From assembly GCA_947494695.1 (NCBI GenBank), contig CANLWB010000005.1, positions 62,001 through 126,000 of the forward strand: a stretch of DNA of 64,000 nt. The letters run 5' to 3'. Position numbers and translations under genes: made by a program. Positions 45,173-54,454 of the stretch are shown here, in pieces. This stretch comes from an uncultured Flavobacteriaceae bacterium. Lineage in GTDB: Bacteria; Bacteroidota; Bacteroidia; Flavobacteriales; Flavobacteriaceae. The notes beneath the pieces are model-generated. The model saw only the letters and a program-made list of their open reading frames with translations, was not told the DNA's origin and ran no database searches. Position 1 is the first letter of the stretch. Each line of letters begins with the position of its first letter.

Positions 45173-45973
45173 CTATTTTAAGATGGTTCTAAGTCCTTTT
45201 TTAATAATATAGGAAGTCGCTTTGCTTGTAGATTCTTTTTCCCATCTTTCACAAAGGGATTTTACCCATTCTGGTTGAGATTTACTCGCATCGTTTAACC
45301 AGTTTCCCACAGAATCACGTACATATTTTGAAGGATCTGATTTTAAAGGTTCTAATATAGAAGTTCCTAGCTCAGGGTTTTCTTGAAAGGCAGAAATCTT
45401 TTTCGTCCATACGCCAATGGGGCGTAAGGCTTCTACAGCGAAACGTCTCAGGTTTTCGTCACTATAACCTGTCCACGTTGAAAGTATGCTAATGGATGTT
45501 TCTAAATCTTGAGCAAGGCGTTCCTTGCTTGCAAAAATAACGACTTCGCGAACTCCAAAATGGGTATCGGCTGCGTAGGGTTTCATGACGTCTAGTAAAT
45601 CTCCAGTGTTATCATGGTGTATACTTTCTGCCCAGCAAGACCAACAACGCACTAAATCTGATGTGTGTGTTTTCAAAGATCCATATAGATTAACGTTCGA
45701 AGTTAATACTCCAAAAGTCTCACCAATAACCTTAGTATTACTATTAGCAGTGGGCCTTTTCTGAGCGTTTACAGCAATTTCAAAATCCGAATACCAGGCG
45801 TCTTTTCCCAGTTCAGTCAATACGTGCTTTAATAGAGCTAATTGATCTGTGGCTAACCATTCCATTAAATTTCGGGTTTCTATTAATCCCTTATTAAGAT
45901 AAGTGACGACTTCAGGATCAATGTCTTTTAAACTTCTCGCACCTTTTCTGTTAATTATATGTTCTGGTATCAT
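45173..45973 (-). CDS. DNA alkylation repair protein (AlkD/AlkC-like HEAT-repeat)
   Basis: This 266-residue all-helical protein has HEAT-like repeats. RCWSCWAESIHHDNTGDLLD (about 109-128), VREVVIFASKERLAQ, NLRRFAVEALRPIGVW and YVRDSVGNWLNDASKSQPEW match the pattern of AlkC/AlkD DNA glycosylases, which remove N3- and N7-alkylated bases without base flipping. It is the last gene of a minus-strand run that includes the methyltransferase gene upstream, 45 bases away. Confidence 0.85.
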   Translation of the reverse strand: MIPEHIINRKGARSLKDIDPEVVTYLNKGLIETRNLMEWLATDQLALLKHVLTELGKDAWYSDFEIAVNAQKRPTANSNTKVIGETFGVLTSNVNLYGSLKTHTSDLVRCWSCWAESIHHDNTGDLLDVMKPYAADTHFGVREVVIFASKERLAQDLETSISILSTWTGYSDENLRRFAVEALRPIGVWTKKISAFQENPELGTSILEPLKSDPSKYVRDSVGNWLNDASKSQPEWVKSLCERWEKESTSKATSYIIKKGLRTILK

Positions 45974-46018
45974 AGGTCTTATTTTTTCTTGGTTTAAGAG
46001 GACGCTCTCTCAAAACAC

Positions 46019-47200
46019 TCATGTTATTTTAGAGGTTACTAGTACAATTTTACGACCGTCTACATCAGTTGTGAAAAATAGAAAAATGTCTCCACCATCT
46101 TTAATACTAAACTTTTTTCGTAAGTGTTGAACAGGTTCTGGAAAGTTTCTGGTTGCAATATTGGCCTTGGATATCCCTGCTCGTTTTAATTCTTTTTTAT
46201 TGTATGGTAGAATCCTTTCAATTTTAAAAGACCTTCCAGGGAAATCAATTAAAGCGTCGCTGGTATATAGATGAGAGTGCTTCTGTAGTTTATCAACCTT
46301 GAGTTGATCATGTATAGCGTCGAAACCTCCAGCTTTTAAAATAGCACTATTGGGTTCATACAAATAGGTGAGTGGTTTATGGTATTGAGATTCCAGGCGT
46401 TTTTCATGTGCTATGGAAAAATTAAAATACGCCTTATCATCCTTTTTGATATTTACAGTATTCATATGAGTATCACCCTCAAAACCGTTTTCCAAGATCC
46501 ATAGTAATTCCTTAACCTCATTATTAACAGCAACAACATGAATGGTTCTTACATGTTTTAATTCATTTAAGCCAACAGATATATCTAGTAAAGGTGAGGT
46601 TTTAATCATGATGTTTTTGGAATGATTAAAAAGTAAGTCCATATGCTCTGGAACATTGGGAAGACAATCATTTAAAAAGAAAACCTTTCCTTTACTGTCA
46701 TGTCTTCTGGAAGGATCTATGTAAATCCAATCGTATTGTTTTTTTGTAGTGTTTAAATAATTAATACCGTCTTGGGCCTCAAGGGTTATATGGGCAATTC
46801 CTAACTGTTCATAATTATGGGCTACAATATTTGATAGGTTTTCATTGATTTCACAATGCTTCACCGTTTTAAAAACTTTTGAAAAATAATAGCAATCCAC
46901 TCCAAAACCACCCGTTAGATCTATAATTGATTCACCGTTAATTAAACTGGCTTTGTATTTGGCCGTTATCTCTGAAGAGGTTTGTTCAATATTTAATTTA
47001 TTGGGATAATAGATGTCTTTATTATGAAACCAGGTTGGTAATTTCTTTTCACAGCGTTTTTTGGCTTCAATTTGCTCAATAAGGACTTTGGTTTCAACGG
47101 AAGGAAATGAGGTACCCTTTAACAATAGTGCTGTTATATCAGAATTTAAATGAACATTTATAAATTCTTGTATTTCAGTATTTAAAATGGCTGTATTCAA
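46019..47200 (-). CDS. SAM-dependent methyltransferase with THUMP-like domain
   Basis: This 393-residue protein has a Rossmann methyltransferase core. DLTGGFGVDCYYFSK (about 93-107) is motif I and DWIYIDPSRRHD (about 155-166) is the motif IV region with DPSRR. The C-terminal third (SFKIERILPYNKKELKRAGI, then ATRNFPEPVQHLRKKF) is the THUMP-like domain of this conserved Bacteroidota family. The substrate is probably RNA but is not established. The gene lies 9 bases after the permease gene on the same strand. Confidence 0.85.
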   Translation of the reverse strand: MNTAILNTEIQEFINVHLNSDITALLLKGTSFPSVETKVLIEQIEAKKRCEKKLPTWFHNKDIYYPNKLNIEQTSSEITAKYKASLINGESIIDLTGGFGVDCYYFSKVFKTVKHCEINENLSNIVAHNYEQLGIAHITLEAQDGINYLNTTKKQYDWIYIDPSRRHDSKGKVFFLNDCLPNVPEHMDLLFNHSKNIMIKTSPLLDISVGLNELKHVRTIHVVAVNNEVKELLWILENGFEGDTHMNTVNIKKDDKAYFNFSIAHEKRLESQYHKPLTYLYEPNSAILKAGGFDAIHDQLKVDKLQKHSHLYTSDALIDFPGRSFKIERILPYNKKELKRAGISKANIATRNFPEPVQHLRKKFSIKDGGDIFLFFTTDVDGRKIVLVTSKIT

Positions 47201-47209
47201 GAAATGAAA

Positions 47210-48298
47210 TTATAAGTCTTTAGTAAGCTTTTTTACAATCTTATTTTCAGATAAAAACTCTTTTAAAATTACTTTTATAGCCGTATATGCTGGAACGGCT
47301 ATAATTAAGCCAATAACTCCGAATAATATACCAGTAATTAAGATCACCAGAAATATTTCTAATGGATGCGATTTCACACTTTTGGAGAATATGACGGGCT
47401 GACTCCCAAAATTGTCCACCAATTGACCAATAAGGATTACAATAAGCACCTGAGATGTTTTTGGTAAAATAACATCACTAAAGCTTTCTCCAAGGTTACT
47501 AGTCATAGTTAACGTGATCATTAAAACAGCACCTAGCAATGGGCCAACGTAAGGAATTAGGTTTAACAAAGCACATAAAAATGCTATAACTACAGCATTA
47601 TCTACTCCGATAATGAGTAAGCCTACCATGTAAATAATAAACAAAATTAGTATTTGAAAAATAAGTCCGACGAAATACCTCGACAGCAAATCCTTGATCT
47701 TATTTGAGGATTTTTTCCACCTGGATTCCTTGTTGTCTGGGATAAGCGTCATAATACCATTTTCAAACAATCTACTGTCCTTTAAAAAGAAAAAGGAGAT
47801 AAACAATACAGAGAATAAACCAATGCTAAAGCTCCCAAGACTACTAACCACAGAATTTAAGAAGTCAGGAATAAGAGAATAGTCTATTTTGGAGAGTAGG
47901 TCGGATTCTTTAATGGATTCCTCAATATCAATTTGATGCAGATTAAAATAATTAATGATTTCTCCGTATAAATTTTCAATATTTACCTGTAACTCATCAA
48001 TATTTAGCAACGATAAGTTCTGACCCTGTTTTACAACAAGTGGAATAAACAGCCCAACCAATCCAAGAAATAGTCCCAATAGAACGATCATGGTGACAAT
48101 AACGGCAATGGTGCTTTTAAACTTTAGTTTATTTTCTAAAAACAAAACGATAGGCCTTCCTATTAATGAAATAACAGCTGCTATAGCAATATAACCAATA
48201 ACAGATTGCACTTGATATAAGAAGTACAAAATTATGGCTATACCCAAAATTACGGCCACAGCCCTTAGTATACCGTTAGAAATAGTTTTGGAATTCAT
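47210..48298 (-). CDS. AI-2E family (PerM-like) permease
   Basis: This 362-residue membrane protein has about seven to eight helices and the family order: two helices, a central soluble stretch (about 95-150), then helices with LNLIPYVGPLLGAVLM (about 242-257), GILFGVIGLIIAVPAYTAIKV near the end. Members export autoinducer-2 or, in some species, act in ion exchange; the substrate is not predictable. The gene is part of a conserved housekeeping run. Confidence 0.87.
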   Translation of the reverse strand: MNSKTISNGILRAVAVILGIAIILYFLYQVQSVIGYIAIAAVISLIGRPIVLFLENKLKFKSTIAVIVTMIVLLGLFLGLVGLFIPLVVKQGQNLSLLNIDELQVNIENLYGEIINYFNLHQIDIEESIKESDLLSKIDYSLIPDFLNSVVSSLGSFSIGLFSVLFISFFFLKDSRLFENGIMTLIPDNKESRWKKSSNKIKDLLSRYFVGLIFQILILFIIYMVGLLIIGVDNAVVIAFLCALLNLIPYVGPLLGAVLMITLTMTSNLGESFSDVILPKTSQVLIVILIGQLVDNFGSQPVIFSKSVKSHPLEIFLVILITGILFGVIGLIIAVPAYTAIKVILKEFLSENKIVKKLTKDL

Positions 48299-48388
48299 TG
48301 AAATATATTCTAGTAGTAAATATAATATTATTTGCTATTGTAGTCACAAAGTGATGTCATAATCTCTCGAAATGAGTTCATTTTCGGT

Positions 48389-48892
48389 TTATTTAAGACG
48401 CTGTTTTGTCATTTCATAGAGTACAATATTAGTGGCCTGTACCACGTTCATACTACTATTTTGTCCAAACATATCAATATGAATAACGGCATCAGAGATC
48501 TCTAGAATGTCTTCTGATACTCCAAAATTTTCGTCCCCTATAACCAGAACTATAGGCTTTTCTGAAGAAAATTCGACGTTATGAATGGCCTCACTACGAT
48601 CTGTAATTTCAAGAGCAATAATTTGGTAGTTATCTTGTTTAAAGTTTTTAACAACCTCCTTCGCTGATTCAGAAACCTCAAAATCAACAACTTTTTCTGT
48701 TGCTCTGGAGGTCCTGGTCATTTTTCTGCCTAGCGGAATATGTTTTCCGCAAAGCACAAGCTTTTCCACCCCGAAAGCATCCGAAATTCTAAACAAACTT
48801 CCAATATTAGGAGCATTCGTAACGTTGTCACAGACCAGAATAATTGGGAATGTACGTTTTTCGAAGTTTGTATTGTAGTGGTTTAGTTGCAT
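48389..48892 (-). CDS. TrmH/SpoU family RNA 2'-O-methyltransferase
   Basis: This 167-residue protein is a single SPOUT knot domain. NAPNIGSLFRISDAFGV (about 27-43) is motif 1, PIVLVIGDENFGVS (about 114-127) is motif 2, and MFGQNSSMNVVQATNIVLYE (about 143-162) is motif 3, which holds the SAM-binding knot. The length matches small TrmH/TrmL-type enzymes acting on tRNA. The exact target nucleotide is unknown. Confidence 0.9.
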   Translation of the reverse strand: MQLNHYNTNFEKRTFPIILVCDNVTNAPNIGSLFRISDAFGVEKLVLCGKHIPLGRKMTRTSRATEKVVDFEVSESAKEVVKNFKQDNYQIIALEITDRSEAIHNVEFSSEKPIVLVIGDENFGVSEDILEISDAVIHIDMFGQNSSMNVVQATNIVLYEMTKQRLK

Positions 48893-49023
48893 GTTGTTAG
48901 GTGTTCGGTAATCAGTATTTAGTCGCAGTACTCGGTTTGTTTGGAGTTTAGATTTTGATTTTTGTATTTGGTGTTCGGGCTATATAAGGTGAATAACACG
49001 ACTATTGAAAGTGCTATGGATAT

Positions 49024-49695
49024 TTAGTTTTCAAAAGCATACTTCACAATATTCGCTCCCATTTTAAGTGCTTTTTCTCGAACCTCGACAGGATCATTAT
49101 GCACTTCGGCGTCTTCCCAACCATCACCCAGATCACTTTCAAATGTAAATAATAATATAAGTCTGTCGTCATGAAAAATCCCAAATGCCTGTGGACGTTT
49201 ACCATCATGCTCATGAATTTTCGGTAAACCTTTAGGAAATCGATAAGGTTCATTAAATATTTTATGGTTTGAAGCCAGTTCCACGAGGTCCTTATCGGGA
49301 AAAACCTTTTTTAACTCTTTGGTAATAAAAGGTTGCATACCATAATTATCATCAATATGTAAAAAACCACCGGATAACAGATAATTTCTCAGGTTTTCGG
49401 CGTCTGTTTCACTAAAGAATACATGGCCATGCCCCGTCATATGGAGCAAGGGAAATTGAAAAATATCTGTACTTCCAACTTCAACGGTCTGTGGTTTGAC
49501 GTCTATTCTGGTTTTTATATTTTGATTACAAAAGGTAATTAAATTGGGTAGTGCTGTTGGATTACTATACCAGTCACCACCACCTTTATACTTTAAAATA
49601 GCCAATTCTTGGGTAAAGCAGTTTCCGGTTGTTAAAAACAGACCAAAACACAGCATTATTGTAAGATTTTTGATTTTTACACAACTAAATATCAT
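49024..49695 (-). CDS. DUF4159 secreted protein
   Basis: This protein of about 223 residues has an N-terminal signal peptide; ATG 49656 is an alternative start giving a shorter one. The body (LAILKYKGGGDWYSNPTALP, MTGHGHVFFSETDAENLRNY, GGFLHIDDNYG, EVHNDPVEVREKAL) is the DUF4159 pattern, thought to have a class I glutamine-amidotransferase-like fold without known activity. It is usually found near rsmE and SPOUT enzymes in flavobacteria, as here. Its 5' end is close to the divergent DUF1223 gene. Confidence 0.85.
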   Translation of the reverse strand: MIFSCVKIKNLTIMLCFGLFLTTGNCFTQELAILKYKGGGDWYSNPTALPNLITFCNQNIKTRIDVKPQTVEVGSTDIFQFPLLHMTGHGHVFFSETDAENLRNYLLSGGFLHIDDNYGMQPFITKELKKVFPDKDLVELASNHKIFNEPYRFPKGLPKIHEHDGKRPQAFGIFHDDRLILLFTFESDLGDGWEDAEVHNDPVEVREKALKMGANIVKYAFEN

Positions 49696-49720
49696 AATTC
49701 CAAAAATAAAAAGAATTGCT

Positions 49721-50449
49721 ATGCAAAAGGTACTTTTCGCTATAATTATATCATCATTTTTATTTCAACCAATAGAAGAGAATGTGTCTAAACCTGTTAT
49801 TGTATTAGAATTATTCACATCTCAGGGGTGTTCCAGTTGTCCTCCTGCAGATGCTTTATTGAGTGAGATAGAGTCTAAATATACAAATAAAGACGTTATC
49901 GCTTTGTCTTATCATGTCGATTACTGGAATTATATAGGTTGGAAAGATCCGTTTAGTAAAAAAGCATTTAGTGATAAACAACGTGCTTATGGACGTAAAT
50001 TTAACAGCAGCACCATTTACACCCCTCAAGTTGTTTTTAATGGCAAGGAACATGTTGTAGGATCTAAGAAAACCATCGTAAACTCAAGACTACAACACTA
50101 TTTAAAAAAGACCTCAGAAAATACCTTAACCATAAGCAATATTGAAAAAAAAGAGGATCTAATTTCTTTAAATTATACTGTGGAAGGTACTGTAAACCAT
50201 AAAATACTGCGTGTTATTTTGACGATTAACGAAAGAGAAACTGCTGTTAAACGTGGGGAAAACAGGAACAGAATACTTAAAAACACCAATATTGTAGTTA
50301 AAGAGGAGCTTTTGAATTTAGAGGATTCGGAGGGAAGTGTTAAGCTTTCCATTCCAGATCTTGTTAATAAAGATGATAACCTATCCGTAGCGGTATTGGT
50401 TCAAACCAAAGATTTAGATATAACCGGCGGACGTCAGATAAGTTTATAA
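49721..50449 (+). CDS. DUF1223 thioredoxin-like secreted protein
   Basis: This protein of about 242 residues counts from ATG 49721. The open frame extends 59 codons upstream, but that part is antisense to the DUF4159 gene and gives no signal peptide. An N-terminal signal segment is followed by VLELFTSQGCSSCPPADALL, the DUF1223 signature with a CXXC pair, then YHVDYWNYIGWKDPFS and TPQVVFNGKEHVVGS. The fold is thioredoxin-like. The redox role is likely but not shown. It ends by overlapping the stop of rsmE by six bases on the opposite strand. Confidence 0.88.
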   Translation: MQKVLFAIIISSFLFQPIEENVSKPVIVLELFTSQGCSSCPPADALLSEIESKYTNKDVIALSYHVDYWNYIGWKDPFSKKAFSDKQRAYGRKFNSSTIYTPQVVFNGKEHVVGSKKTIVNSRLQHYLKKTSENTLTISNIEKKEDLISLNYTVEGTVNHKILRVILTINERETAVKRGENRNRILKNTNIVVKEELLNLEDSEGSVKLSIPDLVNKDDNLSVAVLVQTKDLDITGGRQISL

Positions 50450-51151
50450 TTCGTTTATAAAAGCTACCGAATGACAGGCCACAATAGCAGCTGTTTCTGT
50501 ACGAAGTCTGGTTTCACCAAGGGTTACCGGTATAAAACCTTTTTGTAAAGCTTGTTCTATTTCATTGGTCGAAAAATCACCTTCTGGACCTATTAAAATC
50601 GTAATATCGCGGTTTGGTTTTAATTCTTGTTTTAGCGATTTTCTATCGGTGTCTTCACAATGTGCAATGAATAAATCACCTTTAAAGTCTTGTTTTAAAA
50701 AATCTTTAAACGATAGAGCAGCATTCAATTTAGGGAGGTAGCAACTTAATGACTGTTTCATAGCCGATTGCAAGATGCGTTCTAAGCGTTCTAACTTGAT
50801 AACCTTACGTTCGCTGTGATCGCAAAAAATAGGGGAGACGCTATCAATACCAATTTCGGTGGCTTTCTCTAAAAACCATTCATAGCGATCGTTCATTTTG
50901 GTGGGGGCCACGGCTAAATGTACAGTGTAGTCTCTTTTGGCTTGCAACGATTTTGAGGTTATCGTTGCGATGCATTTATTAAGATTTGGTATGGTAATTT
51001 CGGCAGTAAACAAGCCACCTTTACCATTGGTAATATGAAGTACATCTCCAACACCTTTGCGTAAAACCTTTAGAATATGCTTGCTTTCGTCTTTAGGAAA
51101 CGAGAACTGTTTAGTGTCATCTGTAATATCGGGATTGTAAAAGAGTTGCAT
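50444..51151 (-). CDS. rsmE: 16S rRNA (uracil-1498-N3)-methyltransferase RsmE
   Basis: This 235-residue SPOUT enzyme has an N-terminal PUA-like domain (FSFPKDESKHILKVLRKGVG) and a C-terminal knot domain. KATEIGIDSVSPIFCDHSER (about 91-110), ILIGPEGDFSTNEIEQA (about 185-201) and TLGETRLRTETAAIVA are the family signatures. It methylates U1498 of 16S rRNA. The gene is convergent with the DUF1223 gene. Confidence 0.95.
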   Translation of the reverse strand: MQLFYNPDITDDTKQFSFPKDESKHILKVLRKGVGDVLHITNGKGGLFTAEITIPNLNKCIATITSKSLQAKRDYTVHLAVAPTKMNDRYEWFLEKATEIGIDSVSPIFCDHSERKVIKLERLERILQSAMKQSLSCYLPKLNAALSFKDFLKQDFKGDLFIAHCEDTDRKSLKQELKPNRDITILIGPEGDFSTNEIEQALQKGFIPVTLGETRLRTETAAIVACHSVAFINEL

Positions 51152-51190
51152 GATATGCGTTCTGAAAAACTTTAGCGACGAAGGTATTAA

Positions 51191-51212
51191 AATTCAAAAT
51201 GAATTTTGAATT
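51191..51212. repeat. Perfect 10-bp palindrome upstream of rsmE
   Basis: AATTCAAAAT and ATTTTGAATT are perfect inverted arms around GA. The repeat lies 40 bases upstream of the rsmE start and could be an operator, or part of the terminator region between the two minus-strand genes. Confidence 0.5.
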
Positions 51213-51230
51213 CAAACCACCATAAAATTC

Positions 51231-51270
51231 AAAAAAGGTTGAATTTATATATTTAAACTCAACCTTTTTT
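51231..51270. terminator. Terminator after the phoD gene
   Basis: Arms 51231-51242 and 51259-51270 (AAAAAAGGTTGA and TCAACCTTTTTT) pair perfectly over 12 bases around a 16-base loop. The T-run lies within the arms on either strand. It sits 29 bases after the phoD stop codon. Confidence 0.8.
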
Positions 51271-51298
51271 AATGCTCTTGTATCTTCTAAGGATACTT

Positions 51299-52987
51299 TT
51301 ATGAGTATGTTATAGTGTGTCCTATTTCGGTAGTGTAACTTTGAGATAAAATCGTATCAATGAATACCCATTCAGATTTTACCTCAGTATCTGTAAAGGT
51401 AGCCATTAAAAACCCACGTTTTGAGGCATCGAAATAATTCAAATCATCAATTAATGTGGTAAGTGCCCGTTGAAAACCACTTATAGCTAATGGATCCTTG
51501 TCAATAAAATTTTCAAATCCGGGAGAACTAACACTGGAAGTAGCCAGTTCTATACCTACTTCTGTTTGATCTTGAGCTATCAACCTATTATTCCAGGCAT
51601 TGTGGGTGTCTCCAGCCAAAGTCACTATTTTTTTACCGTTTAGCGCACCGTAAATCATTTCGCGCTCTGCAGGATAACCATCCCAGGCATCGTGATTATA
51701 TGGTAATGCATTTAAAACACGTGCTTTTTCTTCAGAAGTAAGCGTCGGGTCATTATTCTGTAGTCTTAGTTTAATGGTTACAAGTTCTGTAAGTATGTCT
51801 TTGAAATTTGGTGTCCCAAAAGCGGTAAGCAACTCTGAAGGTATATACATTTTACCCATAAGAACTTGCTGTCCCAGGACTTGCCATTTTGAAGCACTGG
51901 AATTCAATTGACCAATTAACCAATCGCGTTGCGTGGTACCCAAAATCGTTCTTGATGAATCACCAATAGCGGCTTGGTAACTGGTAGCATCAAAGTTAGA
52001 ACCCTTAAAATAGTCATTAATATTTAGCTGTTTATCTCGTCCAATAACTCTGGTATCCAGCATAATTAAGTTTACTAGGTTGCCTATATTAATAGATCGG
52101 TAAATTAGGCTATTATCGGCTTTATTTAATTTTGAAAAGGGCAAGAATTCACTATAAGCTTGAAATGCATGTTGCTTTCTTATTTCGTAACTCCCTTCAG
52201 TAGCTTCATCATGGTTTTCGGCCCCATCTTTGTAGGCATCATTTGCAATTTCGTGATCATCCCATACACAAATAAAAGGCTTCTTTTGATGTGCCAGTTG
52301 AAGAGATGCATCCGACCTGTATTGCTTGTAACGTATTCTGTAATCCTCTAAAGATAAAATTTCGGTAGCAGGTTTATGTAATCGATTTAATGATGCATTT
52401 TCGGAAGTAGAACCGTAGCCTCCAGCAGGATATTCATAAAGATAATCGCCCAGATGTACTATAATATCTGCATCAGAATTCGCCATAGCATCATAGGCAT
52501 TAAACAATCCAGCCTGATAGTTCGAGCAAGAACAAACTGCAAGTTTTAAACGGGATGCATTTTGGGGGAGTGTCATCGTTTCTCCAACTACAGAAACCAT
52601 TTCATCTTCAATGTTCGCGAAACGATAGTATAATTTCAGATTTTCATCAAGTTCCGTAACCTCAATGGCAATGGTATTATCTCTAGAAGCCTCAGTGATT
52701 ATTTCTCCACTTCGTAGTTTGTTTTTAAAATTAGAATCGGTAGCAATTTCCCAAAAAACCTTTTTATTCGCAGTAGCATAACGTGTCCAGATAATGACTT
52801 TTGAATGCCCAGGGTCAAAACTAGCAACTCCTTCTTCAAAATTTGTGTTGGTGTAATCGGTTGGATCAAAATTAAAACCCAGGTTATCATCACTTTTACA
52901 ACTAATAAAGTTTGGAGCTATAATAATACCGCCAGTAGCAAGTATGGCTTTTTGAATAAAGTTTCTTCTGCTGTTTTGTGTTTTCAT
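51299..52987 (-). CDS. phoD: PhoD-type alkaline phosphatase/phosphodiesterase, Tat-exported
   Basis: This 562-residue protein has a twin-arginine signal (NSRRNFIQKAI) followed by a lipobox-like ISC, so it is probably a Tat-exported lipoprotein. An N-terminal beta-sandwich (about 40-150) is followed by the PhoD metallophosphatase core with VHLGDYLYEY (about 185-194), CVWDDHEIAND (about 244-254) and TLAGDTHNAWNN (about 458-469), the metal ligands of the Fe/Ca-dependent family. It releases phosphate from organic phosphoesters. The gene stands alone. Confidence 0.93.
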   Translation of the reverse strand: MKTQNSRRNFIQKAILATGGIIIAPNFISCKSDDNLGFNFDPTDYTNTNFEEGVASFDPGHSKVIIWTRYATANKKVFWEIATDSNFKNKLRSGEIITEASRDNTIAIEVTELDENLKLYYRFANIEDEMVSVVGETMTLPQNASRLKLAVCSCSNYQAGLFNAYDAMANSDADIIVHLGDYLYEYPAGGYGSTSENASLNRLHKPATEILSLEDYRIRYKQYRSDASLQLAHQKKPFICVWDDHEIANDAYKDGAENHDEATEGSYEIRKQHAFQAYSEFLPFSKLNKADNSLIYRSINIGNLVNLIMLDTRVIGRDKQLNINDYFKGSNFDATSYQAAIGDSSRTILGTTQRDWLIGQLNSSASKWQVLGQQVLMGKMYIPSELLTAFGTPNFKDILTELVTIKLRLQNNDPTLTSEEKARVLNALPYNHDAWDGYPAEREMIYGALNGKKIVTLAGDTHNAWNNRLIAQDQTEVGIELATSSVSSPGFENFIDKDPLAISGFQRALTTLIDDLNYFDASKRGFLMATFTDTEVKSEWVFIDTILSQSYTTEIGHTITYS

Positions 52988-53265
52988 AGTATGAATTTCT
53001 TTTGCGATAAAATTGATACTATTACAGGTATTATTTGTTAGAAGAGCTTTATGTTTATATTATAATTAATGCAGACTTGTTAAATAATTATTATACTTTT
53101 TTAAACGTGCGGAAGCCAAATAAAGGGTGCGTTCTCGCGAAGGTGTTAAAACACAAAGAAATAAGCTAAGCATAGGAGTCGTCATCATCAAACATCGATT
53201 AACAGCATACTCAACACTTAATACAACATACACAATACTTGGTACTAAATACAGTATACCAAACA

Positions 53266-54288
53266 CTAAATCTTCAATCTGGCAGAAGCCGTCACACTTT
53301 GTTCGACAGAATACCCTTCCAGATATTTTAAGTACCCCACAATAGCTATCATGCCAGCATTATCGGTCGTGAACTCGAATTTAGGAACATAAGTGGTCCA
53401 TCCAAATTTTTGTTCTCCGTCTTTTAGGGCTTTACGTATACCTGAATTTGCAGATACACCCCCACCAATAGCAATTTGTTTAATACCTGTTTGCTTTGAG
53501 GCTTGCTTTAGTTTGTCAATTAAAATACCAATGATCGTATACTGAATAGAGGCACAAACATCATTGAGATTTTCTTCAATAAAATTAGGGTTTGCCTTAA
53601 CCTCGCGCTGAATAAAATAAAGGATTGCCGTTTTTAATCCTGAAAAACTAAAATTTAGGCCATCTACCTTTGGCTTTGAGAATTTGAACGCCTTCGGATT
53701 TCCCTCTTGCGCTCGCTTATCAATTTCTGGCCCCGCAGGATAACCAAGCCCAAGGATTTTCCCGCTTTTATCGTAAGCTTCGCCAACGGCATCATCGATA
53801 GTCTCACCAATAACGGTCATGTCAAAATAGTTTTTTACCTCGACAATTTGTGTATGACCACCAGAAATAGTCATGGCTAAAAATGGAAAAGTAGGTTTAT
53901 TAAAACCTTCTTCATCAATAAAATGAGCTAAAATATGTGCCTGCATGTGGTTAACATCAATTAATGGAACATTCAAACCGTAAGCCAAAGATTTGGCAAA
54001 AGACGTTCCTACTAAAAGCGAACCCATTAATCCAGGACCACGTGTAAAAGCAATGGCATGTAATTGATCTTTTGTAATACCCGCTTTTTTCAAGGCTTGA
54101 TCCACTACAGGAACTATGTTTTGTTGATGTGCTCTAGACGCTAATTCTGGTACAACACCGCCGTATTCTTCATGTATCTTTTGGCTAGCTATAACATTGC
54201 TTAAAATTTTACCGTTGTGTATTATAGCGGCAGCTGTATCGTCACAGGAGGACTCAATTCCCAGAATGTAAATATTTTGTGAAGACAT
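53266..54288 (-). CDS. tsaD: tRNA N6-threonylcarbamoyladenosine synthase subunit TsaD
   Basis: This 340-residue protein has the full TsaD/Kae1 motif set: ILGIESSCDDTAAAI at the start, VVPELASRAHQQN (about 46-58), the metal-binding VNHMQAHILAHF (about 107-118), SGGHTQIV (about 138-145) and IGGGVSANSGIRKAL near residue 270. With TsaB, TsaC and TsaE it makes t6A37 in ANN-decoding tRNAs. It is divergent from tamB. Confidence 0.97.
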   Translation of the reverse strand: MSSQNIYILGIESSCDDTAAAIIHNGKILSNVIASQKIHEEYGGVVPELASRAHQQNIVPVVDQALKKAGITKDQLHAIAFTRGPGLMGSLLVGTSFAKSLAYGLNVPLIDVNHMQAHILAHFIDEEGFNKPTFPFLAMTISGGHTQIVEVKNYFDMTVIGETIDDAVGEAYDKSGKILGLGYPAGPEIDKRAQEGNPKAFKFSKPKVDGLNFSFSGLKTAILYFIQREVKANPNFIEENLNDVCASIQYTIIGILIDKLKQASKQTGIKQIAIGGGVSANSGIRKALKDGEQKFGWTTYVPKFEFTTDNAGMIAIVGYLKYLEGYSVEQSVTASARLKI

Positions 54289-54454
54289 TAGTAAATATTA
54301 GGCACAATAATTGTTAATTTTGAAACAAATTAATAATCTATTGTTAATTTTTGTTCGTAAGTACAAAAGTAGGGTATTCTAAATTTAAATTATAATTTAA
54401 AAGCACATCAAAAAGATCTTAAAAATAGTATCTAAGATTATAGGCATCATCCTG

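Noticed and set aside
49544-49720. N-terminal extension of the DUF1223 gene
   Set aside because: It is antisense to the DUF4159 gene, and the resulting protein would lack an N-terminal signal peptide; ATG 49721 gives one.
53066-53266. Open frames on both strands between phoD and tsaD
   Set aside because: Short, low-complexity composition (repeated Thr/Tyr/Asn codons) and no conserved motif.
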